DNA from: Bacteroidota bacterium
GTDB taxonomy: Bacteria > Bacteroidota > Rhodothermia > Rhodothermales > JANQRZ01
Reading direction: 5' to 3'
Assembly: GCA_038746285.1 (NCBI GenBank)
Contig: JBCDKT010000003.1
Coordinates: 16,003-80,002 of the forward strand
DNA length: 64,000 nucleotides
Program-made: the position numbers and the translations under genes
The notes under the pieces: model-generated
What the model saw: the letters and a program-made list of their open reading frames with translations, nothing else
Database searches by the model: none
Told to the model about the DNA's origin: nothing
Shown: positions 26,657 through 34,296 of the stretch, in pieces
Layout: the number at the start of each line of letters is the position of its first letter
How positions within the stretch are numbered: the first letter of the stretch is position 1

Positions 26657-28126
26657 ATGGAGCGTCCCCGCCGTATCAGCCGCGCCGTTCACGTCGGCCC
26701 CGTCCAGATCGGGGGCGGCGCCCCGATCTCCGTCCAGTCGATGACAACGGGGAAGACGCACGACGTGGAGAAGTGCGTGGCTGAGATCACCCGCCTCGCC
26801 GAGGCCGGGGCCGACGTGGTCCGCATCGCCGTCCCGCGCCCGGAGGATGCCGACGCCCTGGCCGAGGTCGCCGACGGCAGCCCAGTGCCCGTCGTGGCTG
26901 ACATCCACTTCAACTACAAGTACGCGCTCAAGGCCATCGAGTCGGGCGTGGCGAAGGTGCGGATCAACCCCGGCAACATCGGCAAGGCGGAGTGGGAGCG
27001 CGAGGTGCTGCTGGCGGCGAAGGAGAAGGGCGTCCCGATCCGCATCGGGGTCAACTCGGGCTCGCTCGAAAAGGACATCCTCGACAAGTACGGCTACCCG
27101 CAGCCCGAGGCGCTCTTCGAGTCCGCGATGCGGCACGTCGAGGTCTGCGAGCGCGTCGGGTTCGAGGACCTCGTGATCTCGGTCAAGCACTCGGACGTGT
27201 TCTTCATGATCCAGAGCTACCGACTCCTCGCCGAGCGCACCGACTACCCCCTCCACCTCGGCGTCACCGAGTCGGGCTCGCTCGAGTCCGGCACGATCAA
27301 GTCCTCCATCGGCATCGGCAGCCTGCTCGCCGACGGCATCGGGGACACGATCCGCGTCTCGCTCTCGGCCGACTCGATCCACGAGGTCAAGGTCGGGCAC
27401 CGCATCCTGAAGTCGCTCCGACTCGGCCGCCCCGGCGTCAACATCATCGCGTGCCCGACCTGCGGCCGCCTCGCGGGCGACCTGATCTCGATTGTGGAGG
27501 AGGTCGAGGCGGCGGTTGAGAAGGCGAACTTCGAGAAGGACCTCAACGTGGCGCTGATGGGCTGCGCGGTCAACGGCCCGGGCGAGGCCGCCGGGGCCGA
27601 CCTCGGCGTGTCGCTCGGGCGCGGGCGGGCGCACCTGTTCAAGCACGGCGAGATCATCCGCACCGTCCCCGAGGACACCATCGTCGAGGCCGTCCTCGAA
27701 ACCATCGCCGCGTGGGACGACGACCCCGAGCCGGAGGAGGAGGCCCCCGCGCCCGCCGCCGAAGAGCCGAAGCACGGCATGGCTGCCAAACTTCCCGGCT
27801 CCAAACCGAAGAAACCGCCCACGCCGAAGAACGAGACCCCCGGCCCAGCCGCCCAGAAAGCGCGCGTTCCGACCCGTCCGCCCGGCGCCAAGCCGAAAAA
27901 AGCGGCGAAGCCTGCCGCCGAGAAGCCGAAGCGCAGCGCGCCCGCCCGTCCCCCCGGTGCCAAACCAAAGAAAGCGCCCGCCCCAGCCGGGGCAAAGCCA
28001 AACGGTGTGCCCGCCCGGCCGCCGGGCCTCAAGCCGAAAAAGGTGCCTGCGCCGGTCGCAAAAAAAGCCAAGAAGCCGGCGGGCAGTAAGCCGGCGCGGC
28101 CTGCTCGTCTCGAAGTGGAGACGTAG
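26657..28126 (+). CDS. ispG: 4-hydroxy-3-methylbut-2-enyl-diphosphate synthase with basic C-terminal extension
   Basis: 489 residues from ATG 26657. The TIM-barrel part begins RPRRISRAVHVGPVQIGGG with PISVQSMTTGKTHD. The 4Fe-4S ligands are in CPTCGRLAGD and GCAVNGPGEAAGADLGVS. IspG reduces MEcPP to HMBPP in the MEP pathway. The enzyme proper ends near residue 362; usual bacterial IspG stops about there. The remaining about 125 residues are low-complexity Lys/Pro/Ala with a recurring RPPGAKPKKA module (about five copies), strongly basic. This resembles tails that bind nucleic acid, acidic surfaces or ribosomes, but no function is known for it here. Confidence 0.93.
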   Translation: MERPRRISRAVHVGPVQIGGGAPISVQSMTTGKTHDVEKCVAEITRLAEAGADVVRIAVPRPEDADALAEVADGSPVPVVADIHFNYKYALKAIESGVAKVRINPGNIGKAEWEREVLLAAKEKGVPIRIGVNSGSLEKDILDKYGYPQPEALFESAMRHVEVCERVGFEDLVISVKHSDVFFMIQSYRLLAERTDYPLHLGVTESGSLESGTIKSSIGIGSLLADGIGDTIRVSLSADSIHEVKVGHRILKSLRLGRPGVNIIACPTCGRLAGDLISIVEEVEAAVEKANFEKDLNVALMGCAVNGPGEAAGADLGVSLGRGRAHLFKHGEIIRTVPEDTIVEAVLETIAAWDDDPEPEEEAPAPAAEEPKHGMAAKLPGSKPKKPPTPKNETPGPAAQKARVPTRPPGAKPKKAAKPAAEKPKRSAPARPPGAKPKKAPAPAGAKPNGVPARPPGLKPKKVPAPVAKKAKKPAGSKPARPARLEVET

Positions 28127-28152
28127 CGCTTCGGTGCAGCCGAACTCGACCG

Positions 28153-28695
28153 CTACGCGGCTCGCGCGCTGAGGGCGCGGACGGTCCGCACGAGTTGGTG
28201 CTGGTGGTGCTCGATGTGGGCTTCGAGGAAGCGGAGCGTCTGGGCGATCGTCATCGGCCCGGCGACCGCATGCATCACGAGCCCCTCGTCCGCCAGGTCA
28301 GGCGGCAGCGTCTCGGCCACGCGGTGCCACTGCGCGCCCGCTTCGCCCCACGCTTGCCGGAGTTCACCCAGGCTCACCTCGCCGGTCGGCTCGATCCCGA
28401 CGCCGTCGGGGACCTTGAACTTCGACGGGGTGCGCATCGCCCGGACGAGGCCGTCCACCGACTTCGCCGACGGCTCGCCGAACCGCTTCCGGCCCTCGCC
28501 CTTCTCGATCTGCCGCCCCGCGACGTGCCCCAGGCCGCGCTCGACGATCAGCAGGTGCTCGCCGATGCCGAGTGGCGACCACGCCTTCGAGGTGGGTGCC
28601 TGGCCGAGCTGCTCCGGCGGGATCGAGTCGAGGCCGGCGAGAAACTCGGCCCGGCGGGCGTCGAGGGGATCGAGAAAGGCAGCGAGGTCAGGCAT
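28153..28695 (-). CDS. DinB-like four-helix-bundle protein
   Basis: 180 residues from the ATG at 28695. DinB superfamily features are visible: a metal-ligand His in WSPLGIGEHLLIVERG and the C-terminal HxxxH-type cluster in FLEAHIEHHQHQLVR. Members bind a divalent metal with three histidines and include thiol-dependent transferases such as BstA/YfiT-like proteins; several are damage- or stress-induced. The substrate is unknown. A TACCTTCG box lies 31 nt upstream of the start. It is convergent with ispG and in tandem with, and upstream on the same strand of nothing else, since the VIT-VWA gene ends just beyond its promoter. Confidence 0.75.
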   Translation of the reverse strand: MPDLAAFLDPLDARRAEFLAGLDSIPPEQLGQAPTSKAWSPLGIGEHLLIVERGLGHVAGRQIEKGEGRKRFGEPSAKSVDGLVRAMRTPSKFKVPDGVGIEPTGEVSLGELRQAWGEAGAQWHRVAETLPPDLADEGLVMHAVAGPMTIAQTLRFLEAHIEHHQHQLVRTVRALSARAA

Positions 28696-28726
28696 GGGGC
28701 AGTGAGACGGTGAGCGAAGCGAGCAG

Positions 28727-28734
28727 CGAAGGTA
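28727..28734 (-). promoter_or_regulatory. TACCTTCG -7-like box of the DinB gene
   Basis: Minus-strand match to the recurring box, ending 31 nt before the ATG at 28695. Confidence 0.35.
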
Positions 28735-28806
28735 CTGTACCCATCGCCACCCGCGCGTGTGGAGGCAAGGCACACCTCGTCCCTACGGGTCGGCACTATG
28801 CCAGCG

Positions 28807-30945
28807 TCAGCCCTCCACCGCCCGGATCAGCACAGCCCGGCCGTCGACCTCGACGAGCACGTCTTCGCGGAGGGTCAGGTAGATCATCTGCTCGGGCGCG
28901 AGGCGGCGGGCGAGCGCGAAGAAGCGGTCCGAGAACTGCTCGACCTCCATCGCCTCGGTGGGGTCGGCGTCCAGCAAGCCTGCATCGACCCACAGGTCGC
29001 CGCGCTGGTAGAACGCCCGCGTGCCGACCTTCTGCACGGTCTCGACGCGCCGCGCGTTGCCCTCGGCGTCGTAGGCGACGGCCTCGGCCTCGGCCTGCGG
29101 GGCCGACGCCATCGCCGACCGCATCGCCCGCTGCCCAACGCCCGAGGCCCCGCTCGTCTCGTCCATCATCTCCAGGCCGCGGCGGCCTTGCCTCTGCAGC
29201 TCCTCGCGCGAGGCGAAGACCGCGTCCTCCTCGGCGAGGAACGAGGTGTAGGGCGTCAGAATCCCGTACTGCGTCGAGAGCGCGACGAGCTCGTCCACCA
29301 GCTCCTCGTTCTGCCCGTCGAGGTCGATCTGCTCCAGGAGAGCGGCGACGCGTCGGCTGGCCCAGAGCGGCTCGATGAAGTCAGCGCGCGTGCGGTCGCC
29401 CTCCTCCGCGAGGTTGGCGCGGACGGTTACCGCCCGCTCGTCGTCCCCGGCGCGGCCCGCGAGGCGGATGGTTACGTCGCCGCCCCGCGTGTAGCGCCCG
29501 GCCCAGACGATCTGGCTGCCCTCGAACAGGTCGGGCAGGTCGCGGGGATAGGCGCGGTTGATGCGCGTCCCGTCGAAGTCGATGGCGAGGTCAGAGAGGA
29601 CGGGACTCGTGAGACGGTTGTAGAGCCCGGCGACGCTCGCTTCGAGGTCGTCCTCGGGGCGGACGTACTCCGTCGTCCCGCCGCTCGCCGCGGCGAGACG
29701 CTCCAGGAGGCGAGCGTTCACGTCGTAGCCGACCCCGAACGAGAAGATGCGGGCGTCGGCTCCGTTGGCGCGCTCGGCGTTCAGGGCGATCGCGCCCTCG
29801 CCGGTCTCGCCGGCCGTCGGGAGGCCGTCGGTGAGGAAGAGGACGTAGGCTGGGTTGCCGTCCTCCGGGATCAGGCCGAGGGCTTCGCCGAGCGCGCCGT
29901 CGATGTTCGTCGAGCCGCCGGGTCGGAGGCCGTCCACGAAGTCGAGCGCCGCGTCGCGGCTGCCGGCCGAGTAGCGCTGCAGCTCGGGCTCGAAGACCTC
30001 GACCCGGTCGTCGTAGGCGACGACGTTGAAGAGGTCGTCGTCGCCGAGGTTGTTCAGCACGAAGGCGAGGGCGTCGCGGGCCTGCTCCATCTTGCGCCCG
30101 GCCATCGAGCCCGAGCGGTCGATCACGAAGACGACGGTCTTGGGAAGGGCCTCGGCTTCGGCGTCGGGGATGTCCGGCGAGGCGAGGAGCAGGAAGTAGC
30201 CGTCCTCGGCCCCCTCGGGCCAGTGACTCAGGACCGTCGCGCTGACGGGGCCTTCCTCGGCCTCGGGTTCGTAGACGAGCCGGAAGTCGCGCCGCAGCCG
30301 CACGTCGTCGGCCTCGAACGTAACGCGCGTCCGCCGCCGCTCGCGGTCGATCTCGACCTCGTGCGAGGGGCTGTAGACCGCGCCGACATCGCCGCTGAGC
30401 GCCAGGCTGATGCGGAGTTCGCCGACCGACGCTTGCTGCCGGGCGAGGCCGAACGGGTAGCTGAACGTCACGCGGTCGCCCTCGCGGGGCGAGACCTCGG
30501 TGTAGCGGAAGTGGACGGTGCTCTCGCCGCGCGCCGGGACGGGGAAGACGCTCGTCCGGTAGAGCCCGTAGCCCGCGTACTCCATCAGCGCGGGGTCGAT
30601 CATGCGCCGGACGATCTCCTCGTAGCGGCGGCGGGCCTCGTCCTTCGGAAGCACCTCGCCGATCAGCTCCTGTCCGTCGGCGACGAGGACCAAGTCCTGC
30701 ACGGCTGCGCCGGGCGGGATCGGGAACAGAAACTCCGTCTCGACGGGCCGGTCGTTCGGGTTGAAGAGGGTCTGCGTGACCGAGACCTCAGCCACCTGGT
30801 CGGCGATCCGCCCGTCGATCTCGAGGGCCGCCATCTCGACGGGTCGCTCAGGGACGGGAACCGGGCGCGGCGGCGGGACGATGATCTGCGCCGAGGCGGC
30901 GAGGGGGGCGAAGAGGCAGAGCGCGAGCAGGAAACAAGACTTCAT
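28807..30945 (-). CDS. VIT and von Willebrand factor A domain protein, exported
   Basis: 712 residues with a signal peptide (LLALCLFAPLAASAQ). A VIT domain (about 35-165) contains FNPNDRPVETEFLFPIPPGA and LPKDEARRRYEEI. The VWA domain (about 268-440) has an intact MIDAS: DRSGSMA, the conserved Thr in GSTNIDGAL, and FLTDGLPT. A C-terminal helical region (ALSTQYGILTPYTSFLAEE) is typical of bacterial inter-alpha-trypsin-inhibitor heavy-chain homologues. They are thought to act in adhesion or protein complex assembly at the cell surface; no specific partner is visible. It is monocistronic, with a 55-bp leader before the next frame. Confidence 0.88.
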   Translation of the reverse strand: MKSCFLLALCLFAPLAASAQIIVPPPRPVPVPERPVEMAALEIDGRIADQVAEVSVTQTLFNPNDRPVETEFLFPIPPGAAVQDLVLVADGQELIGEVLPKDEARRRYEEIVRRMIDPALMEYAGYGLYRTSVFPVPARGESTVHFRYTEVSPREGDRVTFSYPFGLARQQASVGELRISLALSGDVGAVYSPSHEVEIDRERRRTRVTFEADDVRLRRDFRLVYEPEAEEGPVSATVLSHWPEGAEDGYFLLLASPDIPDAEAEALPKTVVFVIDRSGSMAGRKMEQARDALAFVLNNLGDDDLFNVVAYDDRVEVFEPELQRYSAGSRDAALDFVDGLRPGGSTNIDGALGEALGLIPEDGNPAYVLFLTDGLPTAGETGEGAIALNAERANGADARIFSFGVGYDVNARLLERLAAASGGTTEYVRPEDDLEASVAGLYNRLTSPVLSDLAIDFDGTRINRAYPRDLPDLFEGSQIVWAGRYTRGGDVTIRLAGRAGDDERAVTVRANLAEEGDRTRADFIEPLWASRRVAALLEQIDLDGQNEELVDELVALSTQYGILTPYTSFLAEEDAVFASREELQRQGRRGLEMMDETSGASGVGQRAMRSAMASAPQAEAEAVAYDAEGNARRVETVQKVGTRAFYQRGDLWVDAGLLDADPTEAMEVEQFSDRFFALARRLAPEQMIYLTLREDVLVEVDGRAVLIRAVEG

Positions 30946-31001
30946 CGGGACCCAGGTTGAACGGCCGAACAGACGGCCTATCCAACGCCCCCGCAGCCGA
31001 T

Positions 31002-31214
31002 TTATTGCCGGACGGGCTGCGGAGTGGGTGCCGAGGGGCGGTGCCCAGCGGGCGGAATACCGTCCTGCGACGGGTGCTTGGCTCGGGGAGCATCGCGGTG
31101 TTCAACGCCGAGTTGGAGGCAGCATTCGGTGTAGCGCGCCCAGGCCTCGGCGTCGCCTTCGAGCCACGCGGTGCGGGCTGTGTGGAGGGTGGAGGCGAGC
31201 GTGGAAAACGGCAT
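31002..31214 (-). CDS. possible small protein of 70 residues
   Basis: An ATG at 31214 opens a frame with a helical N-terminal half (TLHTARTAWLEGDAEAWARYTECCLQLGVEH) and a Pro/His-rich tail. The first 40 residues look like real protein; the tail is less convincing. It lies between the VIT-VWA gene and yggS, divergent from the latter. No family recognised. Confidence 0.35.
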   Translation of the reverse strand: MPFSTLASTLHTARTAWLEGDAEAWARYTECCLQLGVEHRDAPRAKHPSQDGIPPAGHRPSAPTPQPVRQ

Positions 31215-31420
31215 GGCAGAGTGGTGGGTCGGAAGGGTGGGAATGGGCGTCGGAGGCAAGAAGCCTGCCCGTCCGGCGCGGCGTGCGGCGTCGGCGGATT
31301 CAGGGCCGAGCGTGCGCCTGAAAAGGCGATGGATCGCAGAGGTGACCGGCGGAAGGGTTGGCCTGGTGCCGCGTATCATCGAGACCTGCCCCGCCGCGAT
31401 CCACCTACCGAGACGAGAGA

Positions 31421-32158
31421 ATGAGTGCCGACGTGCCAACGCTGACCGCCGACATCCGCGCCCGCGCCGAGGCCGTGCGCGCCCGCATCGACGCCGCCTG
31501 CGAGCGGGCCGGGCGCGACCCCGGTGCCGTCCGGCTCATCGCCGTCAGCAAGACCTTCCCCATCGAGGTCGTCCGCGCCGGGATCGAGGCCGGGCTGACG
31601 GACTTCGGCGAGAACCGGGTGCAGGAGTTAGAGGAGAAAGCCGGAGTCGTCCCTGGCGAGACCGGCGGCGGTTCGGTCCGGTGGCACCTCATCGGGCCGC
31701 TCCAGAAGAACAAGATCAACAAGGCGCTGCCCCACGCCGACGCGTTCCACGCGCTCGACAGCGAGAAGCTGGCGGCGGACATCGACCAGCGCGCCGTCCG
31801 GGCCGGCCGCGCCCTCGACTGCTTCGTCCAGGTCAACGTCTCCGGCGAGAGCTCGAAGTCCGGCCTCGACCCCGACGCGCTCCACGGCTTCCTCGACGGT
31901 CTCGCGGCGTACGCCCACCTCCGCGTTGTCGGGCTGATGACGCTCGCGTCGCCGGCGCAGTCGCCCGGAGAGCTAGAGACCCTCGTCCGTCCCCAGTTCC
32001 GTCACCTCCGCCGCCTCGCCGAGACCTATGGCGGGCGCAGTCCCAACGTCGCGCTGGACCGCCTCTCGATGGGTATGAGCGGTGACTTCGAGGTGGCCGT
32101 CGAGGAAGGCGCGACCGAGGTGCGCGTCGGCTCGGCGATCTTCGGGGCGAGGGAGTGA
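31421..32158 (+). CDS. YggS/PROSC family pyridoxal phosphate homeostasis protein
   Basis: 245 residues from ATG 31421. Family motifs: LIAVSKTFPIEVVRAGIEAGLTDFGENRVQE, with the PLP-binding Lys in AVSKT; WHLIGPLQKNK; VNVSGESSKSG; and LSMGMSGDFEVAVEEGATEVRVGSAIFG. YggS binds PLP in the cytosol and balances B6 vitamers and amino acid pools. It is often next to cell-division genes, and here a DivIVA-like gene follows, as in Gram-positive dcw clusters. Its stop codon lies at the start of an 8-bp tandem repeat. Confidence 0.93.
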   Translation: MSADVPTLTADIRARAEAVRARIDAACERAGRDPGAVRLIAVSKTFPIEVVRAGIEAGLTDFGENRVQELEEKAGVVPGETGGGSVRWHLIGPLQKNKINKALPHADAFHALDSEKLAADIDQRAVRAGRALDCFVQVNVSGESSKSGLDPDALHGFLDGLAAYAHLRVVGLMTLASPAQSPGELETLVRPQFRHLRRLAETYGGRSPNVALDRLSMGMSGDFEVAVEEGATEVRVGSAIFGARE

Positions 32159-32160
32159 GT

Positions 32161-32222
32161 GGGAGTGTGGGAGTGTGGGAGTGTGGGAGTGTGGGAGTGT
32201 GGGAGTGTGGGAGTGTGGGAGT
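32161..32222. repeat. 8-bp tandem repeat (GGGAGTGT), seven copies and a part
   Basis: Seven perfect copies of GGGAGTGT (32161-32216) plus GGGAGT, preceded by degenerate copies that include the yggS stop (GGGAGTGAGT). An array this pure should vary in copy number. Confidence 0.95.
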
Positions 32223-32280
32223 CAAGCAAAACCACGAAAACTACTGAGCCCCGTGCGCTCTGCGCCAACGATCTTCGCCC

Positions 32281-32336
32281 ATCCGCCCATCCGCCCATCC
32301 GCCCATCCGCCCATCCGCCCATCCGCCCATCCGCCC
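32281..32336. repeat. 8-bp tandem repeat (ATCCGCCC), seven copies
   Basis: Seven perfect copies of ATCCGCCC, only 58 bp after the GGGAGTGT array and before the divIVA-like gene. Different sequence, same unit length and copy number. Confidence 0.95.
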
Positions 32337-32396
32337 CATTCCTCCCATTCTGCGCCACAGGCGCACCCCAGGCCTCCACGCCGAAAAATCCCTCCG

Positions 32397-32404
32397 TACC
32401 TTCC
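32397..32404 (+). promoter_or_regulatory. TACCTTCC -7-like box of the DivIVA-like gene
   Basis: It ends 40 nt before the ATG; a near-copy (CCGTACCTCC) follows 12 nt later. Confidence 0.35.
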
Positions 32405-32444
32405 CTCCGTACCTCCAGCCCTTCCCCTCCCAACCCCGCCTCCG

Positions 32445-33350
32445 ATGAAGCTGACGCCGCTCGACATCCGCACGCACGAGTTCGCCCGCAAGGTCCGGGG
32501 CTACGACCCCGACGAGGTCCGGGCCTTCACCGAGATGGTCTCGCGCCAGTGGGAGGAGATGCAGGAGGACCTGCGCCGCGCCGAGGACCGGGTGCGGGAG
32601 ATCGAGGGCAAGATCACGCACTACGAGAAGATCGAGGAGGCGCTGCAGGAGGCCCTCGCCACGTCTCGTGAGGGAGCCAAGCGGACCCAGGCGAACGCCG
32701 AGGAGCGCGCCCGCCTGATCGTCGAGGAGGCCGAACTCAAGGCCGAGCAGATCACGCAGGAGGCCGGGCAGAAGCACCACCAGCTTCGCCACGAGGTCGC
32801 CCAGCTCGCCCACCGCCACGACGAGATTACGGCCCGCCTGCGGCACTTCCTGATGTCCGAACTCGAAATCCTCGCCCGCCACGAGGACGACAAGCCGATC
32901 GGGTTTATGAAGCTCATGCCGTCGGCTCCGGCCGAAGCCCTGCCGAGCGTGTCGCCCCCGGCGCTTCCCCAGACCGAGACGCCCGTCCCGACGCCGCCAG
33001 AGCCCGCGCCACCCGTGGCGGCCGACGAGGTCTCGGTGCCCGACCCGGTCTCGGCACCCGACCCGGTCGTCCCCGCGCCTGCTGCCGCCGGCGGAGCGTC
33101 GGACGAGGCGGTATCGGACGAGACGACGTACGCCGAACTCTACGCGCGCGCCGCCGAGGCCGAGTCCAACCGCGAGGCCGACCGCCCCATCGTGGCGCTG
33201 GAGGAGCCGGAAGAGGAGGCTGAGCCGACCTGGACGCTGCGCTCCATCGTCGGCGGCGAACTGGACGAGGAGCCCCGCGAGTCCGAGCCGGCCACGGCCC
33301 CGGCCACCGAGAAGGAGCGCATCCGCCGCATCCTCGAAGACCTGGAGTAA
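32445..33350 (+). CDS. DivIVA-domain coiled-coil protein
   Basis: 301 residues. The N-terminus MKLTPLDIRTHEFARKVRGYDPDEVRAF is the DivIVA membrane-binding head (LDI..keF.r..RGYd.deVd). A coiled coil runs to about residue 150 (long Glu/Arg/Gln heptads, RLIVEEAELKAEQI). The second half is Pro/Ala/Glu-rich and disordered, ending in a charged helix (EKERIRRILEDLE). DivIVA proteins bind curved membrane at poles or septum and recruit division or wall enzymes. The position after yggS parallels the dcw cluster arrangement. The long linker is unusual compared with short Firmicute DivIVA. Confidence 0.85.
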   Translation: MKLTPLDIRTHEFARKVRGYDPDEVRAFTEMVSRQWEEMQEDLRRAEDRVREIEGKITHYEKIEEALQEALATSREGAKRTQANAEERARLIVEEAELKAEQITQEAGQKHHQLRHEVAQLAHRHDEITARLRHFLMSELEILARHEDDKPIGFMKLMPSAPAEALPSVSPPALPQTETPVPTPPEPAPPVAADEVSVPDPVSAPDPVVPAPAAAGGASDEAVSDETTYAELYARAAEAESNREADRPIVALEEPEEEAEPTWTLRSIVGGELDEEPRESEPATAPATEKERIRRILEDLE

Positions 33351-33427
33351 GAGCGGACGATGGGAAGAACGGAGGAGTGGAAGAGATTGCTTCCCCGTCG
33401 GCCCCGCATCTTTCACCCCATCAGCCA

Positions 33428-34252
33428 ATGAACACGTACCGCCGCCACGTCGAAGAGGCCGTCTCGGTCATCCGCAACCAGACCGGCGTCGAGGCCCGCA
33501 TCGGGCTGATCCTCGGGACCGGCCTCGGCGCGCTCGCGGAGGAGATTGAAGCCGAGGCCACGGTTCCGTACGACGCGATCCCGAACTTCCCGCTCTCGAC
33601 GGTCGAGAGCCACCACGGGCGGCTGATCGCCGGGCGGCTCGGCGGGGTGCCGGTGTGGGCGATGCAGGGGCGCTTCCACCTCTACGAGGGCTACGGGCCG
33701 AAGGAGATCACCTTCCCCGTCCGCGTCCTCGCCGCGCTCGGCGTCGAGACGCTCCTCATCTCGAACGCGGCCGGGGGCATGAACCCGCACTTCCGGCGCG
33801 GCGACCTGATGCTGGTCACGGACCACATCAACCTCCAAGGCGCGAATCCGCTCGTCGGGCCGAACGACGACGGCTGGGGGCCGCGCTTCCCCGACATGAG
33901 CATGCCCTACGACGAGGACCTGCGGGACCTCGCCGAAGCGGCCGCGCTGGAGCAGGCGGTCAAGCTCCAGCAGGGCGTCTACGTCGCCGTCGAGGGTCCC
34001 AACCTCGAAACCCGTGCCGAGTACCGCTTCCTCCGCCTCGTCGGGGCCGACGCCGTCGGGATGAGCACGGTCCCCGAGGTCATCGTCGCCCGGCACCAAG
34101 GGCTGCGGTGCCTCGCCATCTCGGTCGTCACTGACGAGTGCTTCCCCGACGCGCTCGAACCGGTCTCGATTGCCGACGTGCTCGCCGCCGCCGCCGAGGC
34201 CGAGCCCAAGCTGACGGCCGTCATGCGCGCCGTCGTACAAAAAGTGGGGTAG
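33428..34252 (+). CDS. purine nucleoside phosphorylase, trimeric type
   Basis: 274 residues, the usual length of the trimeric PNP family. Motifs: LILGTGLGALAEEIE, the phosphate loop SHHGRLIAGRLGGVPV, RFHLYEGY, NAAGGMNPHFRRGDL and the nucleoside site VAVEGPNLETRAEY with GMSTVPEVIVARH. It cleaves inosine and guanosine with phosphate in the cytosol during purine salvage. The last codons (QKVG, TAG) overlap the left arm of a hairpin that ends the convergent minus-strand gene. Confidence 0.93.
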   Translation: MNTYRRHVEEAVSVIRNQTGVEARIGLILGTGLGALAEEIEAEATVPYDAIPNFPLSTVESHHGRLIAGRLGGVPVWAMQGRFHLYEGYGPKEITFPVRVLAALGVETLLISNAAGGMNPHFRRGDLMLVTDHINLQGANPLVGPNDDGWGPRFPDMSMPYDEDLRDLAEAAALEQAVKLQQGVYVAVEGPNLETRAEYRFLRLVGADAVGMSTVPEVIVARHQGLRCLAISVVTDECFPDALEPVSIADVLAAAAEAEPKLTAVMRAVVQKVG

Positions 34253-34274
34253 GCGCGCTCGGCACCTACCCCAC
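34244..34274 (-). terminator. hairpin terminator of the FG-GAP gene, inside the PNP 3' end
   Basis: GTGGGGTAGG / CCTACCCCAC with an 11-nt loop is followed on the minus strand by TTTTTG. It lies 23 nt behind the FG-GAP gene stop. The plus-strand PNP stop codon is part of the stem. An identical hairpin is found at 36209-36239. Confidence 0.85.
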
Positions 34275-34296
34275 CTCTGGTTGGCGGCACCTCAGC

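Noticed and set aside
31290..31420. A minus-strand frame extending the 70-residue protein upstream to 31439
   Set aside because: The added residues are Arg/Pro-rich leader-like sequence and would overlap the yggS start region.
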